A stretch of 64,000 nt of DNA from Craspedostauros australis (lineage: Eukaryota > Bacillariophyta > Bacillariophyceae > Mastogloiales > Achnanthaceae): assembly GCA_026770025.1 (NCBI GenBank), contig JAMXDE010000003.1:124001-188000 (forward strand). Reading direction: 5' to 3'. Numbering within the stretch: the stretch's first letter is position 1; each line of letters starts with the position of its first letter. The position numbers and the translations under genes were made by a program. Below the pieces are notes generated by a model. It did no database searches. It was not told the origin of the DNA and saw only the letters and a list, made by a program, of their open reading frames with translations. Positions 1 through 10,474 of the stretch are shown here, piece by piece.

Positions 1-1390
1 GGTGAATGCGAGGGTAAGCTGCTGCTGTTTCGATTTTATGACAACATCTTCAACGCATCTTGCCTTCTCCTCCGACCAGCTTTCGTGACGTGCTCTTGAT
101 ATGGTGGAAATACGCGCACGTACGAGCATTTCTGGTGGAACACTCGCGCGCGCATTCGTAGTCGCAGTGGTGGAGGTGGTGGCTGTGTGAGCATCTCTGT
201 GCATCAATCATCACATTACATCACATCGTAGAATACACGATTACTCGTACTCATACACATGACATTTGACACCAACCTTCTGAGCAATTTGGTGTCATGC
301 AGGCAAGTGAAATCGATGAGTGTTGGGCTCCTCGGGTGCATCCCAACTCCCTGTTCTTTCTTTCTCTGTGTGGCATAGTACCGCGATGTGTGATAATAGT
401 ACACAATAATACATCACTAGCACACCCATGCATTTTCTCTCTCTGTCTCAGGGAGAGTCGCGAGGAGCATGTCTGCAGGGCCAGATGATGTCTGATTTGC
501 GGGAGTCATCCTGCTCGCTCATTTGTTTCACGCTGTTCTGTGTGAATCGGTGTCAAGCGTTGGTTTCGGCAGCGTGATGTTCGAGTTCAATGACATTTTT
601 GCATCCGTGACGTCCACGCTTGGTTTGTGTTGATTGCAATAGAGAGATCTAACCTGTTGGATCCAACGCAAGGTCAGGCCTTCGAGTTGGTATGACCTTC
701 TATGTGTGAGTAGATTGGTTGACGTCCCTCTGTGCCGTACGACTATGCCGGATTGGTGGGGTGAACAAGAGTGTGATGCGTGATTGCGAATTTGGCATGG
801 AGGGTGCGACTGGTTCACTTCAGGAGGATGGATTGTCCGGTTCCGGCTGCACCAAACGGTATGTGATTGAGAACATCACGGAAGAGTGACAACCAAGGTA
901 AGAAGCATGAGGAACAACCATGTCTGTGGAAGAGAAAATGGCCTGTTCACAAATGTCGCCCCGGAGGCGTGACTGATTGAAGCACCAACCATACTGTGTC
1001 TCCAGTTCGTTCCTCTTGAAACCGTGTGAGCTACTCGAAGCAGTTGTTCCAATCGCACAGAACTGTGCAGTCTGCTCTATTCGTCACCACGAGGATTGCT
1101 ACATTCTCACTTTGCATCATTTACCATCGCTCATGATAGCGCCGACTCAGAGCACCAATCGTGTCCATTCGGTTGCCACGGAGTAAAGCGCGTGGCATGC
1201 GAGCAGGAAGTGCATGCAGCGATCTTTCTGAGAGCCGCCGCCGCCGCTGTCTCCGGTGCTGTTGCTCTTCGTAGTCTGTGGTCCTTGAGACTGTGGGAAA
1301 GGGGAGTGCAGCATCTGGAGATGGTAGAAATGATAGCTCGACCGATGCTTTTGGACAATAGGAGCACTCTCTCTCTCTCGCTACTTATCG

Positions 1391-1430
<40 letters not shown>

Positions 1431-1704
1431 GGAGACAGAGTATCGGGAGACAGAGAGCCTCGCTCATGTCGAACCCGAGAGAGTAGATGAATGTCTGCGC
1501 TCATTGAAGAGACATCTGGCTGTGTGCACACTCTCAACCAGTCTTCGCTCATACGGTGTGCTTGTTTGGAGTAAGTACTATAATAGTAGCGTAGCGTGAA
1601 GGAGCTTCTCGCCGTTGCTAGAACGGTCTGCGAGAAAGTACTCCCCATACCCTGGAGCGTCGAATGGAAAATACTGCTCCAGGATACTCTATAGAGACTT
1701 ACAT
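1..1704. other. Intergenic region, no gene recognised
   Basis: Only short, low-complexity reading frames are present, without a recognisable domain. It contains a (GACA)n microsatellite at 1392-1428 and GTACGAG/CTCGTAC motifs near 119 and 246. The right end is the 3' flank of the minus-strand gene that stops at 1705. A UTR or a terminal exon of an off-window gene cannot be excluded. Confidence 0.5.
1392..1428. repeat. (GACA)n tetranucleotide microsatellite
   Basis: About nine consecutive GACA units lie in an intergenic stretch, preceded by a short CT-rich run (tctctctctc). It is a simple sequence repeat with no coding role seen. Confidence 0.95.
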
Positions 1705-3933
1705 TCAACGAGGAAGGACCAATCGATGCAGATACCGCTGTATCCGTTCCACCCCTTCTTCCGTCAGTAACCGCACAACCATCAAACTGGACACGGTACG
1801 AAACGCAACTTCGCTGTGAACGTCGTGCCATACGAATCCAATTTGATGCCACGTCCGTCGTGAGGTTTGCGGCAGAGCCGACACCAGTTGCGAAACGAAC
1901 TCCTTCCAGACATGAGAATGGTCCATCACTGTGCTGTATAGCTGCGTTGTGACGTTCGCTGATCGTAGGATTGCTTCGTAGGCTTGAGAATTCGTGAAGT
2001 TGCTCAGCACAGCGTGAAGCGAATTCATCGTCATTGAAGTTGTGGCTGCGGCAGCGCGTTGGATGGATACCAGAACAGATCGTGTGGCGTTCCCAGGCAG
2101 ATGTAGCAACCATACTGCACCATCCACGCACGTCGTCCACATCGTTTGCGTGGCTTGTCCTGCACGGTTCAGAACCTGGAATGGGAGCAGGACCACGTTG
2201 ACGACCAAGTCCTTGCACCGAATCAGGACATGGAAGGGAAAGAAGAGGACCTTGCCCAGCCCCTCCAGCATGGACCCAGACACCTCGATGAATTGCAGTG
2301 AGGTCGACACGGCACGGTCCAACTGCGCATCAAGCACCGTGCTGCCACCCATGCCGCCGTTGGCGTACCGGAATGCAACGATGGACGTCAGGATCAGCCC
2401 GCCTCCGATCAGACCCAGCGCTACCGACAGGGTGGGTCGCACAGCGTACGACAGCGTATTGTACAACGCCTCTCCGGCCGTCCGCTGCACCACATCGTCC
2501 CCCACAACGTCCGTCGCGAATTCCATGGAATGGTCCAAGATGTCGGGATCGTTCAGTGCATTGTGTGCGCCCTCCACCAAGAGATCTTGCGTGGCCTGGA
2601 TGACGGCGGGTTCCATTCCCAACTTCTGTAACAGGGCCTTCAGTTCTTCCAGCACGTCCGGGTCGTTAACCACATCCATCACCAAACGGACGGCAGCGGC
2701 TTTGATCCGTTCGTCTTGGATCGCGTAGTTCAATAGGTGAATGATCTGTTCCAGCGTTTTGGGATCCTCGACCAAATCCTTCCACAGTTCTTTGAGCAAC
2801 GTCTGACAGGCTGTTTTAAATTCTGTGGATTCGATCACTTGCGCCACCAGCTTGGTGACGGCATCTTGGATAGGCTTGCTTTGCAAAAGGTCGGCAACGA
2901 CGGAATCGAGACCTGACGCACTGCTGCTGCTGCCGTTTGCCCCGTCTTCTCCATCTGCCATGGAATGCGATCGACCCGCTTTGGCAAATTCCTCTTTGAC
3001 CACACGTGCCAAATCGGCGACGGGATCTTCGGGATCCAGATCATCTTCGTAGTTGCTGTCCGAGCGACGCATGTGATTGACGACCAACGGCGCGGCCAGG
3101 ATGATGGAGATCAGGGTGACGATGCCGTAGACGGAGACCAAGTCGCCAGTGTTCCATTCCATTCCAGCACGCTGCAATCGGGGCGCGACGGAGTCCACCA
3201 TGGAAGTGATGCCTTCCCGCATCTTCTCGGCTTCCTCCGCAGAGACAGACTGTAGCTTGGCCAGCCGTTGCTCGATGTCCGCGACGGAGAGCTGTGAGAA
3301 AGGGGAGGATGCAATGGATATCGGTCGATTTGGCGACGCTGCGGGTGGCTTGTCCTGATCTTTCTCCTGCTTTCCGACTTTGCCATCTTTGTCACCGTTT
3401 CCTCCCTTGTTGTCTTTGCTTGCCGACTGTTCGTTGGTAGCGGCCTTCTTTGTACTGTTGCTATTGCTGTTGCTGCTGCCACTGTCGGCCGTTTTGACTT
3501 GGCTAGTCTCGCCATCGTTTGATTTTGACTTGCCATCTTTGCAACGCAGTGGTGTGGTGGAGTACAGCCGGATGGATGGCATTGTACTGAGCGTATCACG
3601 CGGTTGCCAATGCCGATATACTGGTATGCCAACCGAACCGATGGATAGCACCTTGTTTGGAACATTGGAATGCAACATCGTGGTTGGGTGGGAGTTCATT
3701 GTGGGGCCTGTGATTGATGCTTCGCTCGGAATACCTTTCGACATGTGAGTGGTACCATCTCGATTGGACGGCGGCCATTGCGACATCAGTGGCAATGATC
3801 GATCGCTTGCATCACCAGACAATCTGGCGGCAGCAGCTTTGGATGCCTGCCCACGTTGCAACGCAGAAGATCGGCTCGCCACAGATCGCAACGACGCCAA
3901 TCTGGCCCCGCTCGCAACGGCACGTTGCATCAT
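1705..3933 (-). CDS. Mitochondrial-type membrane protein of unknown function (742 aa)
   Basis: One uninterrupted frame. I place the start at the ATG pair at 3928-3933, because the upstream extension (to 4077) begins with GTG. The N-terminus is rich in Arg/Ser/Ala without acidic residues (MMQRAVASGARLASLRSV), and a second basic stretch contains RLYSTTP, both typical of mitochondrial presequences. A Lys/Asn/Ser/Asp-rich linker follows. Hydrophobic segments lie at about residues 264-286 and 499-521, with a further amphipathic hydrophobic stretch near 560-590. Between the two membrane segments is an all-helical region of about 200 residues in which units with an (N)DPxxLE-like beginning recur, suggesting degenerate helical repeats. 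No family was recognised. A mitochondrial inner-membrane location is inferred from composition only. Confidence 0.8.
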   Translation of the reverse strand: MMQRAVASGARLASLRSVASRSSALQRGQASKAAAARLSGDASDRSLPLMSQWPPSNRDGTTHMSKGIPSEASITGPTMNSHPTTMLHSNVPNKVLSIGSVGIPVYRHWQPRDTLSTMPSIRLYSTTPLRCKDGKSKSNDGETSQVKTADSGSSNSNSNSTKKAATNEQSASKDNKGGNGDKDGKVGKQEKDQDKPPAASPNRPISIASSPFSQLSVADIEQRLAKLQSVSAEEAEKMREGITSMVDSVAPRLQRAGMEWNTGDLVSVYGIVTLISIILAAPLVVNHMRRSDSNYEDDLDPEDPVADLARVVKEEFAKAGRSHSMADGEDGANGSSSSASGLDSVVADLLQSKPIQDAVTKLVAQVIESTEFKTACQTLLKELWKDLVEDPKTLEQIIHLLNYAIQDERIKAAAVRLVMDVVNDPDVLEELKALLQKLGMEPAVIQATQDLLVEGAHNALNDPDILDHSMEFATDVVGDDVVQRTAGEALYNTLSYAVRPTLSVALGLIGGGLILTSIVAFRYANGGMGGSTVLDAQLDRAVSTSLQFIEVSGSMLEGLGKVLFFPFHVLIRCKDLVVNVVLLPFQVLNRAGQATQTMWTTCVDGAVWLLHLPGNATRSVLVSIQRAAAATTSMTMNSLHAVLSNFTNSQAYEAILRSANVTTQLYSTVMDHSHVWKEFVSQLVSALPQTSRRTWHQIGFVWHDVHSEVAFRTVSSLMVVRLLTEEGVERIQRYLHRLVLPR

Positions 3934-4728
3934 TGCGACGACCGTTCCGTCTTCTGTGACTTCAGTGTCTCCTTGTGCTTGGCTGCTTCGTCGTTGATCG
4001 TACTCGTAGTGGTATGCAACCCTTCGTTGCTTCCCGTGTGATGCGGCTGCGATGCGATGGAATACAAGCAATAGCACTCGTATCCCAGGTCTACGACTAT
4101 TCTTACTTTCTGGTGTGCTGTGGGGAGTTGTTTGGCGGTTCGTTTTGGCGTTGTTGTTGTGTTTGCGTTTCCATTTCTGTCTGCCAGATTCGATTGGCTG
4201 GTTGGTTGGTTGGCTGATCGGCTGAGTGATCTGCCTTTGATTTGGTTCACGTTTGGGATTGGATGAACATCATGTTTCATCCACAACGTGCGTTCAGTAA
4301 CAATCGCGAAGCGCCATAGTCGGACGCGCATCGCTCGTACATGCTTGGAGAGGAGAGCAGTTCCGGCGCTTGCCAAGGATCTATTATTATCCCTAGTCGT
4401 ACGAGCGATCTCAGCAAAAATAGGGGGACGGAGGGCACCGCTGCAATTCCAACACAGCTACGGGCACTGTGGCATCACTTGTCCTGCTCTGCTCTGCTCT
4501 ACTCCATGTGCTCGAAGCACACCACCATCTCAGTTCACGTATCACCATTCAGGCAATCGAATCACTGTAGTTGTACGAGCAAGATGACACGTCTTCAGCG
4601 GTTACGTGGACGCGCATGCGAACGTAACACTTCAATCCGCGCGCGACGGAGTTAACGTGTTTGTGTATGTGTCTCTCCCTCTCTGGAGCTCGTACGAGGA
4701 CAAGGATTTGCATCCATTGATTTGCGGG
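3934..4728. other. Spacer upstream of the mitochondrial-type gene
   Basis: No gene seen. It should hold the promoter and 5' UTR of the minus-strand gene starting at 3933 and the 3' flank of the CRAL-TRIO gene ending at 4729. GTACGAG-type motifs occur near 4399, 4573 and 4688 (the last is the palindrome CTCGTACGAG). Confidence 0.6.
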
Positions 4729-5526
4729 TTACAAAACTGGCGTGGGGAACTTGGATAACCGCTCTTCGACCCACTGTTCAATGCTCTCGTGCCCGCCACC
4801 GTTGCCGCCGAGATGCTCCGGCGCATTGTACGAGGACATCTTCGTTAGCGCAAAGTCTGGCTCCACGAATTGAATGCGGTCGAGTACCTTCTGCTTCGAG
4901 AACGCCTTGGCGAGCTGGATCATGCCGTTGATGACGATGCGGGAGAATTTGTTCGTGCCTGCCATGAGGATGCACTTGGGACGGGTGGGGAATGCCTGGT
5001 GGAGCTTCTGAACCTTCTTGTTGAGATACTTCGTCTTGCTCCCTGAAGAATCGATGACACAGGTGATGCCGTTGCGAAGCGTTGTGTCATCCGCGTGGAC
5101 GGCGAGGTTGTACATGACGCAGGCCTGCGCGTGCGACCGATCATCATCGATGATCAATTCGCCGCACCCGTTGTACACGTACATGATGGCGCAGCCACCG
5201 TGGTCGGGCCCGCACACCAAGTAGCGCTTCAGCTCGGACGCCGCCTCTGGCTTCCAAAGCTCGTCGTCTATGCCATCGGGCACGCCGCACTCGGCCAGAA
5301 TATCCAGCAAGGCCTTGTACTTCGTTGCCGCCACATCGACGCGGCGTTTGCAAACGATGGTCGTCATGGCCAAGAAGCACAGGCCGATGCGCGATTCCTC
5401 GACGCCGTCCTCCATCATTTTCGCCTTCACTTGTCTCATCGCCTCCAGATCTTCGTCATGGTAGACGATGGGCTGGAATGGATGCATGTTGGTTGAGTCG
5501 TCTGTTGGTATGTCGTCGCCTCCCAT
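4729..5526 (-). CDS. CRAL-TRIO (Sec14-like) domain protein
   Basis: 265 aa. The chosen ATG (5524-5526) begins MGGDDIPTDD. The frame stays open upstream to another ATG at 5937, but that extension is Ser/Asn low-complexity and resembles translated 5' UTR. An N-terminal helical region (about 25-95) precedes a CRAL-TRIO lipid-binding fold. Signs of the fold are a central strand with an Asp (GITCVIDSSGS), a helix and then FPTRPKCILMAGTN, followed by INGMIQLAKAFSKQKVLDRI and a YNAPEHLGG gate-like motif near the end (canonical Sec14 proteins have a P-E-x-x-G-G motif there). Family members bind and exchange phospholipids or hydrophobic ligands in the cytosol. The ligand cannot be predicted. It shares a divergent spacer with RPL8. 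Confidence 0.8.
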   Translation of the reverse strand: MGGDDIPTDDSTNMHPFQPIVYHDEDLEAMRQVKAKMMEDGVEESRIGLCFLAMTTIVCKRRVDVAATKYKALLDILAECGVPDGIDDELWKPEAASELKRYLVCGPDHGGCAIMYVYNGCGELIIDDDRSHAQACVMYNLAVHADDTTLRNGITCVIDSSGSKTKYLNKKVQKLHQAFPTRPKCILMAGTNKFSRIVINGMIQLAKAFSKQKVLDRIQFVEPDFALTKMSSYNAPEHLGGNGGGHESIEQWVEERLSKFPTPVL

Positions 5527-6458
5527 GTTGCTGTTGTTGCTATTGCTTTCACTGGCTACGAGTATGAGTATTTTGACGATGCTGATGCTTCCGATACTTC
5601 GATTGCGGTTGTTGCTGTTGCTGGCGCTAGTGCTGGTGCTGATGTAAGTTGGGGGTACGGTTCCGAGCTTGTCCTCTTGCGAGTAGTATGAGTGATGGAA
5701 GGAAGCTCTTCTTCTGCCTTGCTCATTGCTCGCCGGTCCCTTTGTTGTGCTATTGACAGTCTCTGTGCGATATTCTCTGTCCACGCTCTGTCTGCAGTCG
5801 TCCAATGGCGCAAATGCCGTTCTGCTTTTGCTTGTTTGGTTCCGCGAAGCCAGCGAGACCTGATTGTTGATGTCGACTTTGGAGTCTTGCCCCTCTCTTG
5901 CTGCACAGGTACAGGTGCAGAAGTGCCAACACGACATCAGATGTCCGCGTGTGGGACCACCCACACCCAAAGTAGCTCGTATCCTGACGAACCTCCCGTG
6001 ATGCGTCCTTCGCCATCGCGGGCAGCCAAAGCGCGGCAAAGAAAGATACCATCAAACAGCAAAGAACAAGAATCCAGAAGCACGATTCAGCTACGACCGA
6101 CCCAAACCAGTCGTGCATTGCGAACGTGGACAGGAACACAAGCCAACATGATTGGGTGTGTCTGCGACTTGTTCGATTGAATCAATTGTCTGACCACCGT
6201 GACTGAAAAGCACATCGTTCTTACCTCCTTACTGACCGCTTCGTATGTACAATCACTACCAGCTGGTCAACGGAGAAAGATGGCACGACTGGACTCGTGT
6301 CTCGTTGGCACCAACAAAGGCTCGTGACAAACACAGAAACAAGCAAGCCAAGCACCAACAACAGCGACAAGCACCAACGCGCAGTCGCCAACCACCAGCA
6401 ACGGCCAACAGCAACACCCAGGCTTTGCACAAATTTGATCGATAAGGAAACTTTCACC
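5527..6458. promoter_or_regulatory. Divergent spacer between CRAL-TRIO gene and RPL8
   Basis: 932 bp between two divergently transcribed start codons, so it should contain both promoters and both 5' UTRs. The RPL8 side is CA/CAACA-rich, like the 5' leaders of other genes here. No TATA box or operator could be assigned with confidence. Confidence 0.55.
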
Positions 6459-7676
6459 ATGGGAAAGTACGTCCAGGTGAGTATGGAACGGAGCAGCAGG
6501 ACACGGGGCACCAGCGAAGAGACGTGAGAGTACTCAACTCTCCAAAGAAGATGGGGCCATGACAACAGCGGTATGAAATAGAGTGTGCTGACCGAATCCG
6601 ATTCAATTCCGTTCTTCTTCGTTGCCATCTTCGGCATCGACCCATCGTCAAACACCATCCACAACATCCTCCCGCCTTGCTCTGCATCCTGCCGGTTGAC
6701 CTTCCCTTTCCCATGCCACCTCGACGTTCATTGGCGTTTGTGATGTCACCCTCGACGACAACCTGAATTGGTTGATCGCACTGTCGATGTGTGGATAATA
6801 CATTCGCCACCCCAAAATGACGTTCGTTGAAATCGATGTTGCGAAATGAAACACTTTCGCATCTCAAACAAAACCATTGCTGCATGCATTCACTGCCACT
6901 GCACGCAATTGGAATAACAGACACAAAGAAAGGGTAAGTCCACCGTCTTCAAGGCGCACACCCGCACACGCAAGGGCGCCGTCAAGCTCCGTCCGTTGGA
7001 CTATGCTGAGAAGCATGGATACATCCGCGGAGTCATCAAGGAAATCTTGCACGATCCAGGCCGTGGTGCACCAGTCGCCAAGGTCCAGTTCTTGAACGCC
7101 TACCGTTACGAGCGCGACAATGAGCTCTTCCTCTGTACCGAGGGTATGTACTCTGGACAGTTCGTCTACTGCGGAAAGAAGGCCACCTTGACCGTCGGAA
7201 ACGTGCTCCCACTCTCCGTTGTCCCAGAGGGAACCATCGTGTGCAACATCGAGGCCAAGCTCGGAGACCGTGGTGCTTTCGCCCGCTGCTCCGGTGCCTT
7301 TGCCGTTGTTGTCACCCACGACGAAGAAAAGGGAACCACCCGTCTCCGCCTCCCATCCGGAGGAAAGAAGACCGTCAAGTCCGACGTCCGTGCCCAGATC
7401 GGCATCGTCGCCGGAGGTGGACGTACTGACAAGCCAATGCTCAAGGCAGGACGTGCCTACCACAAGTATGCCGTCAAGCGTAACTGCTGGCCAAAAATCC
7501 GTGGTGTGGCCAAGAATCCAGTGGAGCATCCACACGGAGGAGGTAACCATCAGCACATTGGTATGCCTTCCACCGTCTCCAAGGAGCGTCCAGCCGGTCG
7601 TAAGGTCGGTCTCATCGGTGCCCGCCGCACCGGCCGTCTTCGCGGAGTCAAGAAGACTGCCCAGGATAAGGATTAA
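6459..7676 (+). CDS. RPL8: 60S ribosomal protein L8 (uL2), two exons
   Basis: Exon 1 is only 18 nt (6459-6476, MGKYVQ). A GTGAGT donor at 6477 starts a 444-nt intron ending in AACAG at 6920. Exon 2 (6921-7676) continues [19 protein letters not shown]. The joined protein is 257 aa, the length of the animal homologue, and the N-terminus aligns with the usual MGRVIRAQRKG...VFKAHTRHRKG block. The conserved C-terminal RNA-binding segment [12 protein letters not shown] and the basic [16 protein letters not shown] tail are present. uL2 sits at the subunit interface near the peptidyl-transferase centre of the cytosolic large subunit. Codon use is strongly biased to C-ending codons, as expected for a highly expressed gene. 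Confidence 0.97.
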
Positions 7677-8049
7677 ACTACCGAATCAAACCCATCAAAG
7701 TGTCGCTTTCTGCCTTCAACCGCAGCATCGCTGTAAACTAGTGTTCCTTTTTGTAGTCTGAACGATCTGCTCTTCGAGGATGGCACAGTGGGAGCTATTA
7801 CACTGGCCCTCTGCGATGCCCGACGAGTGGTTTGAACATCACACATGGAGAGGCTTTCACTGGAGATGTCTGCACACGATTGCAGTTCTATTCACACTCT
7901 CCGTAATCTTAGCTACTTGTTGATTTCCGTGGTTGCTCGTTTCCTCCCTTGTTTGTGTGGTAGGTCGTAAGAATGAGGCAGTCGAACAGTGACCACGGAT
8001 CATACTGTACATGCTGTGCCGCTACGCGTAGTCTAGAGATACATCACGC
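7677..8049. other. Convergent 3' spacer between RPL8 and the C-CAP/TPR gene
   Basis: 373 bp between two stop codons that face each other. It should hold both 3' UTRs and polyadenylation sites. No clear AATAAA was assigned and no gene was seen. Confidence 0.6.
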
Positions 8050-9774
8050 TTATCCCTCCATTCGTTTCCTCATATCCTGCTGCAGGCGGACCTCGGCAAA
8101 GTGCAGCGCCTGTTTGATCTGCTTGTTCTTGGGCTCCATCTCCAATGCCTTTGCCAAGACGGGGAGCGCCTCTTGATACTGCTTCATGGCGTGCAATGCC
8201 AAACCCTGTCGGAAGATGGCCTTCACATTCTTGGGGTTGATGGCAAATGCCTTCTTTCCATCCTCGCAGGCCTTTTCGTGCTGTCCCAATTTCAAGAAGC
8301 ATGCGGCGCGGTTGGACAGGACGACGTCGCGTGGAAACAGCTGTTCTGTCTTGTCACCATCAGTACTCCCGTTGATGCTGCTGTCCTTGTCTGGCAATTC
8401 GTCGGATTTGTCCAACGCCAGACTGTACAACAGGATCGCTTGGCCGTACTCACCAGCCTTGAAGGCGTCGTTGCCGCGCGATTTGTTGGTCTCGCATTCC
8501 TGGACGATCTCATCAATCTTCGCCTTCGTCATGGAGCCGAACACCTCCTCGACGGCGCTGTCTCCCTCCTTGACGGTCTCCACAATATCCTTCTTGACGG
8601 CCAGCGGGTTGCCGTCCTTGTCCAGGACCTTGATCATGTCCTCGGCCATGCCAACGGCGACCTTGGCAGCCTGCTCGCGCTTTTCCTTCTCTGCGTCCAA
8701 TTCTCGTTGCGTCATGGCGCGTGAATTCTCCCCCGTCGTGGCTCCCGCGCGGATGACCGCCTCCGTGAGGACGGCGCCGTCCACCACCGATGTGACGAAC
8801 TGGTACTCCTCCTTGCTGGCATTGCCCACGATCTTGGCGCCATCGGCGAGGTAGTCGCACATGCGCTCCGTCTCGCAGTATCCATCGCGCATGCATCGCA
8901 CGAGCATCTTCTGGACGCCGGCGTGGAAGATGCGGTCCTCCTTGTCGTCGCCCCAGTAGAGACGCTTTTGGCCCGGCAGAGGGATGTTCTTGCCGGAGGG
9001 CGCGTCGTTGAACGTGAGGGTGATGTTCTGGCAGAGGTCTGCCTGGATCGTGGGGACGGTGGCGTCCTTCTCCACGGAGATTTCCACGTTGGAGCAGTGC
9101 GAGATCTCGAGCGTCCCCGAGATGATTTTGCATTTGATGAGGACTGTGCAGTTGTGCAGGTTGGAGAGGAAGCACTTGATGATGCCGTGCACGGTGCGTT
9201 CGCTGGTGTTGTCCACGACGGCGTTCTCGGCATCGCCATCGAAGGACTTGGCCTTGGCGTTGGCATTGCGGTACTTGGATTCCAGGAGGGAGAGATCCTG
9301 GGTGAGCACGATCGTGTCCTTGAGGGAGCTGCCGGAGGTGTCGGAGATGGTGACGACGCGCTTGCCAGCACCGAGGTCGCTGCGCAAGATGCGCACCACC
9401 TGGGGCGAGTCGGACTTGGCCTCCTCGGAAGGCGACGGTCTGTCGGCCTCGTCTCCGTCCGCTGGAACGGGGCCCAGCAGACCGGTCATGGTCTCCATGA
9501 TGCCGGACTCGCGCTTCATGTATCCCTCGAGCGCCTTCTTCGTCGTCTGCAGCTCCTTGGCCTTCTCGCGTTCCTCGGCCTCTGCCTTGCTGGAGGCGTA
9601 CTTGCCATCCAAGCCCAGGGCCTTCTTGCTCTCCTCCTCCTCGAGCTTCTCCGCCTCCTCGGCCTCATCCAGCAGGTCGTTCGTCACCTTGTGCCATTGG
9701 TCGTAGTCGGTGCGACCGGCCTTGCCTGGCCGTGCCGACGCTGTCTTGCTGTCTTCTGGTGTTGCCATCGTCAT
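8050..9774 (-). CDS. C-CAP/cofactor C-like plus TPR protein
   Basis: 574 aa, intronless. The ATG at 9774 is followed by a second ATG two codons later. The order is: an acidic, charged N-terminal coiled-coil-like region (about 25-90, many EEAEKLEEEE-type runs); a parallel-beta-helix segment at about 190-285 with repeating short strands (LHNCTVLIKCKI, GTLEISHCSNVEISVE, QADLCQNITLTF) that resembles the C-CAP/TBCC domain of cyclase-associated proteins and tubulin cofactor C; then a C-terminal TPR block (about 425-565; KSRGNDAFKAGEYGQAILLY, LSNRAACFLKLGQHEKACED, KAIFRQGLALHAMKQYQEAL). C-CAP domains bind G-actin, and TBCC domains act as GTPase activators in tubulin folding. The TPR suggests a chaperone-linked role. 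An arginine finger for GAP activity could not be assigned. Confidence 0.8.
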   Translation of the reverse strand: MTMATPEDSKTASARPGKAGRTDYDQWHKVTNDLLDEAEEAEKLEEEESKKALGLDGKYASSKAEAEEREKAKELQTTKKALEGYMKRESGIMETMTGLLGPVPADGDEADRPSPSEEAKSDSPQVVRILRSDLGAGKRVVTISDTSGSSLKDTIVLTQDLSLLESKYRNANAKAKSFDGDAENAVVDNTSERTVHGIIKCFLSNLHNCTVLIKCKIISGTLEISHCSNVEISVEKDATVPTIQADLCQNITLTFNDAPSGKNIPLPGQKRLYWGDDKEDRIFHAGVQKMLVRCMRDGYCETERMCDYLADGAKIVGNASKEEYQFVTSVVDGAVLTEAVIRAGATTGENSRAMTQRELDAEKEKREQAAKVAVGMAEDMIKVLDKDGNPLAVKKDIVETVKEGDSAVEEVFGSMTKAKIDEIVQECETNKSRGNDAFKAGEYGQAILLYSLALDKSDELPDKDSSINGSTDGDKTEQLFPRDVVLSNRAACFLKLGQHEKACEDGKKAFAINPKNVKAIFRQGLALHAMKQYQEALPVLAKALEMEPKNKQIKQALHFAEVRLQQDMRKRMEG

Positions 9775-10474
9775 GCTGCGTTGTGCTGTGCTGCGTTGTT
9801 ATGTCCTATTCTGTATTGTGGTGCAATGCTTTGCCACCTTTGCGGAGATTGTGTGCACCAAGAAGCCAAACGAAGCGAAGGATCGCACCACTGCAATGCG
9901 GGTTCGAGGGCTCCACTCGTGCTCCTGCGATGCGCAAGACAGTGGAAGAACGAGAGTGGAGGACGCGCGAAGGCACGAGACGTGTTGTCTTGGTCATTTG
10001 CGTTCGTGTCATCCATGTCTTGATTTTTGTTGGTGTTTTGGATCCGAGTCATTTCGGATGTTGTGTTTGAAACGTGACTCGAGGTCTTTGCTCGTGACCG
10101 AAGGAAGTTGTGCCCGACTCAGTGGACTGCCCCTGCGCGCCAAAAATGAAGAACGGGGCTTCTGTTGGTGTGTTGTTTTTGTCGTTGTCAACTTTTTGGC
10201 GATCCTTCGCGCGAACACACGAGAGACAAACACAAACTACGCACAACAGAACGCAGCACAACCAAACTCAACACAACAAAACACAATTCAACACACCTCA
10301 ACATCGCTGCAACGCTGTATGTTCCATCACAACAAGAACACTACTCGACAGCAAGCACCATTGCGTTGAGAAAACGCAACAGCACAACCCACCAACAAGG
10401 ACATTAGAGCAGAGTTCTCAAGTTGATTCCGTCCCTTCACTTGCAGGTAGCCAAGCCAACGCAAAGAGAGCAAG
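9775..10474. promoter_or_regulatory. Divergent spacer between C-CAP/TPR gene and PRIM2
   Basis: 700 bp between two start codons in opposite directions. The PRIM2-proximal part (about 10240-10320) is a CAACA-rich leader. It presumably contains both promoters. No specific element could be assigned. Confidence 0.5.

Noticed and set aside
1385-2218. 277-residue minus-strand frame overlapping the 3' end of the 1705-3933 gene
   Set aside because: It runs in another frame across a well-supported gene and through the GACA microsatellite, and its composition is that of a shadow frame.
3934-4077. N-terminal extension of the mitochondrial-type protein
   Set aside because: It would start with GTG. The first in-frame ATG pair is at 3928-3933 and begins a presequence-like N-terminus.
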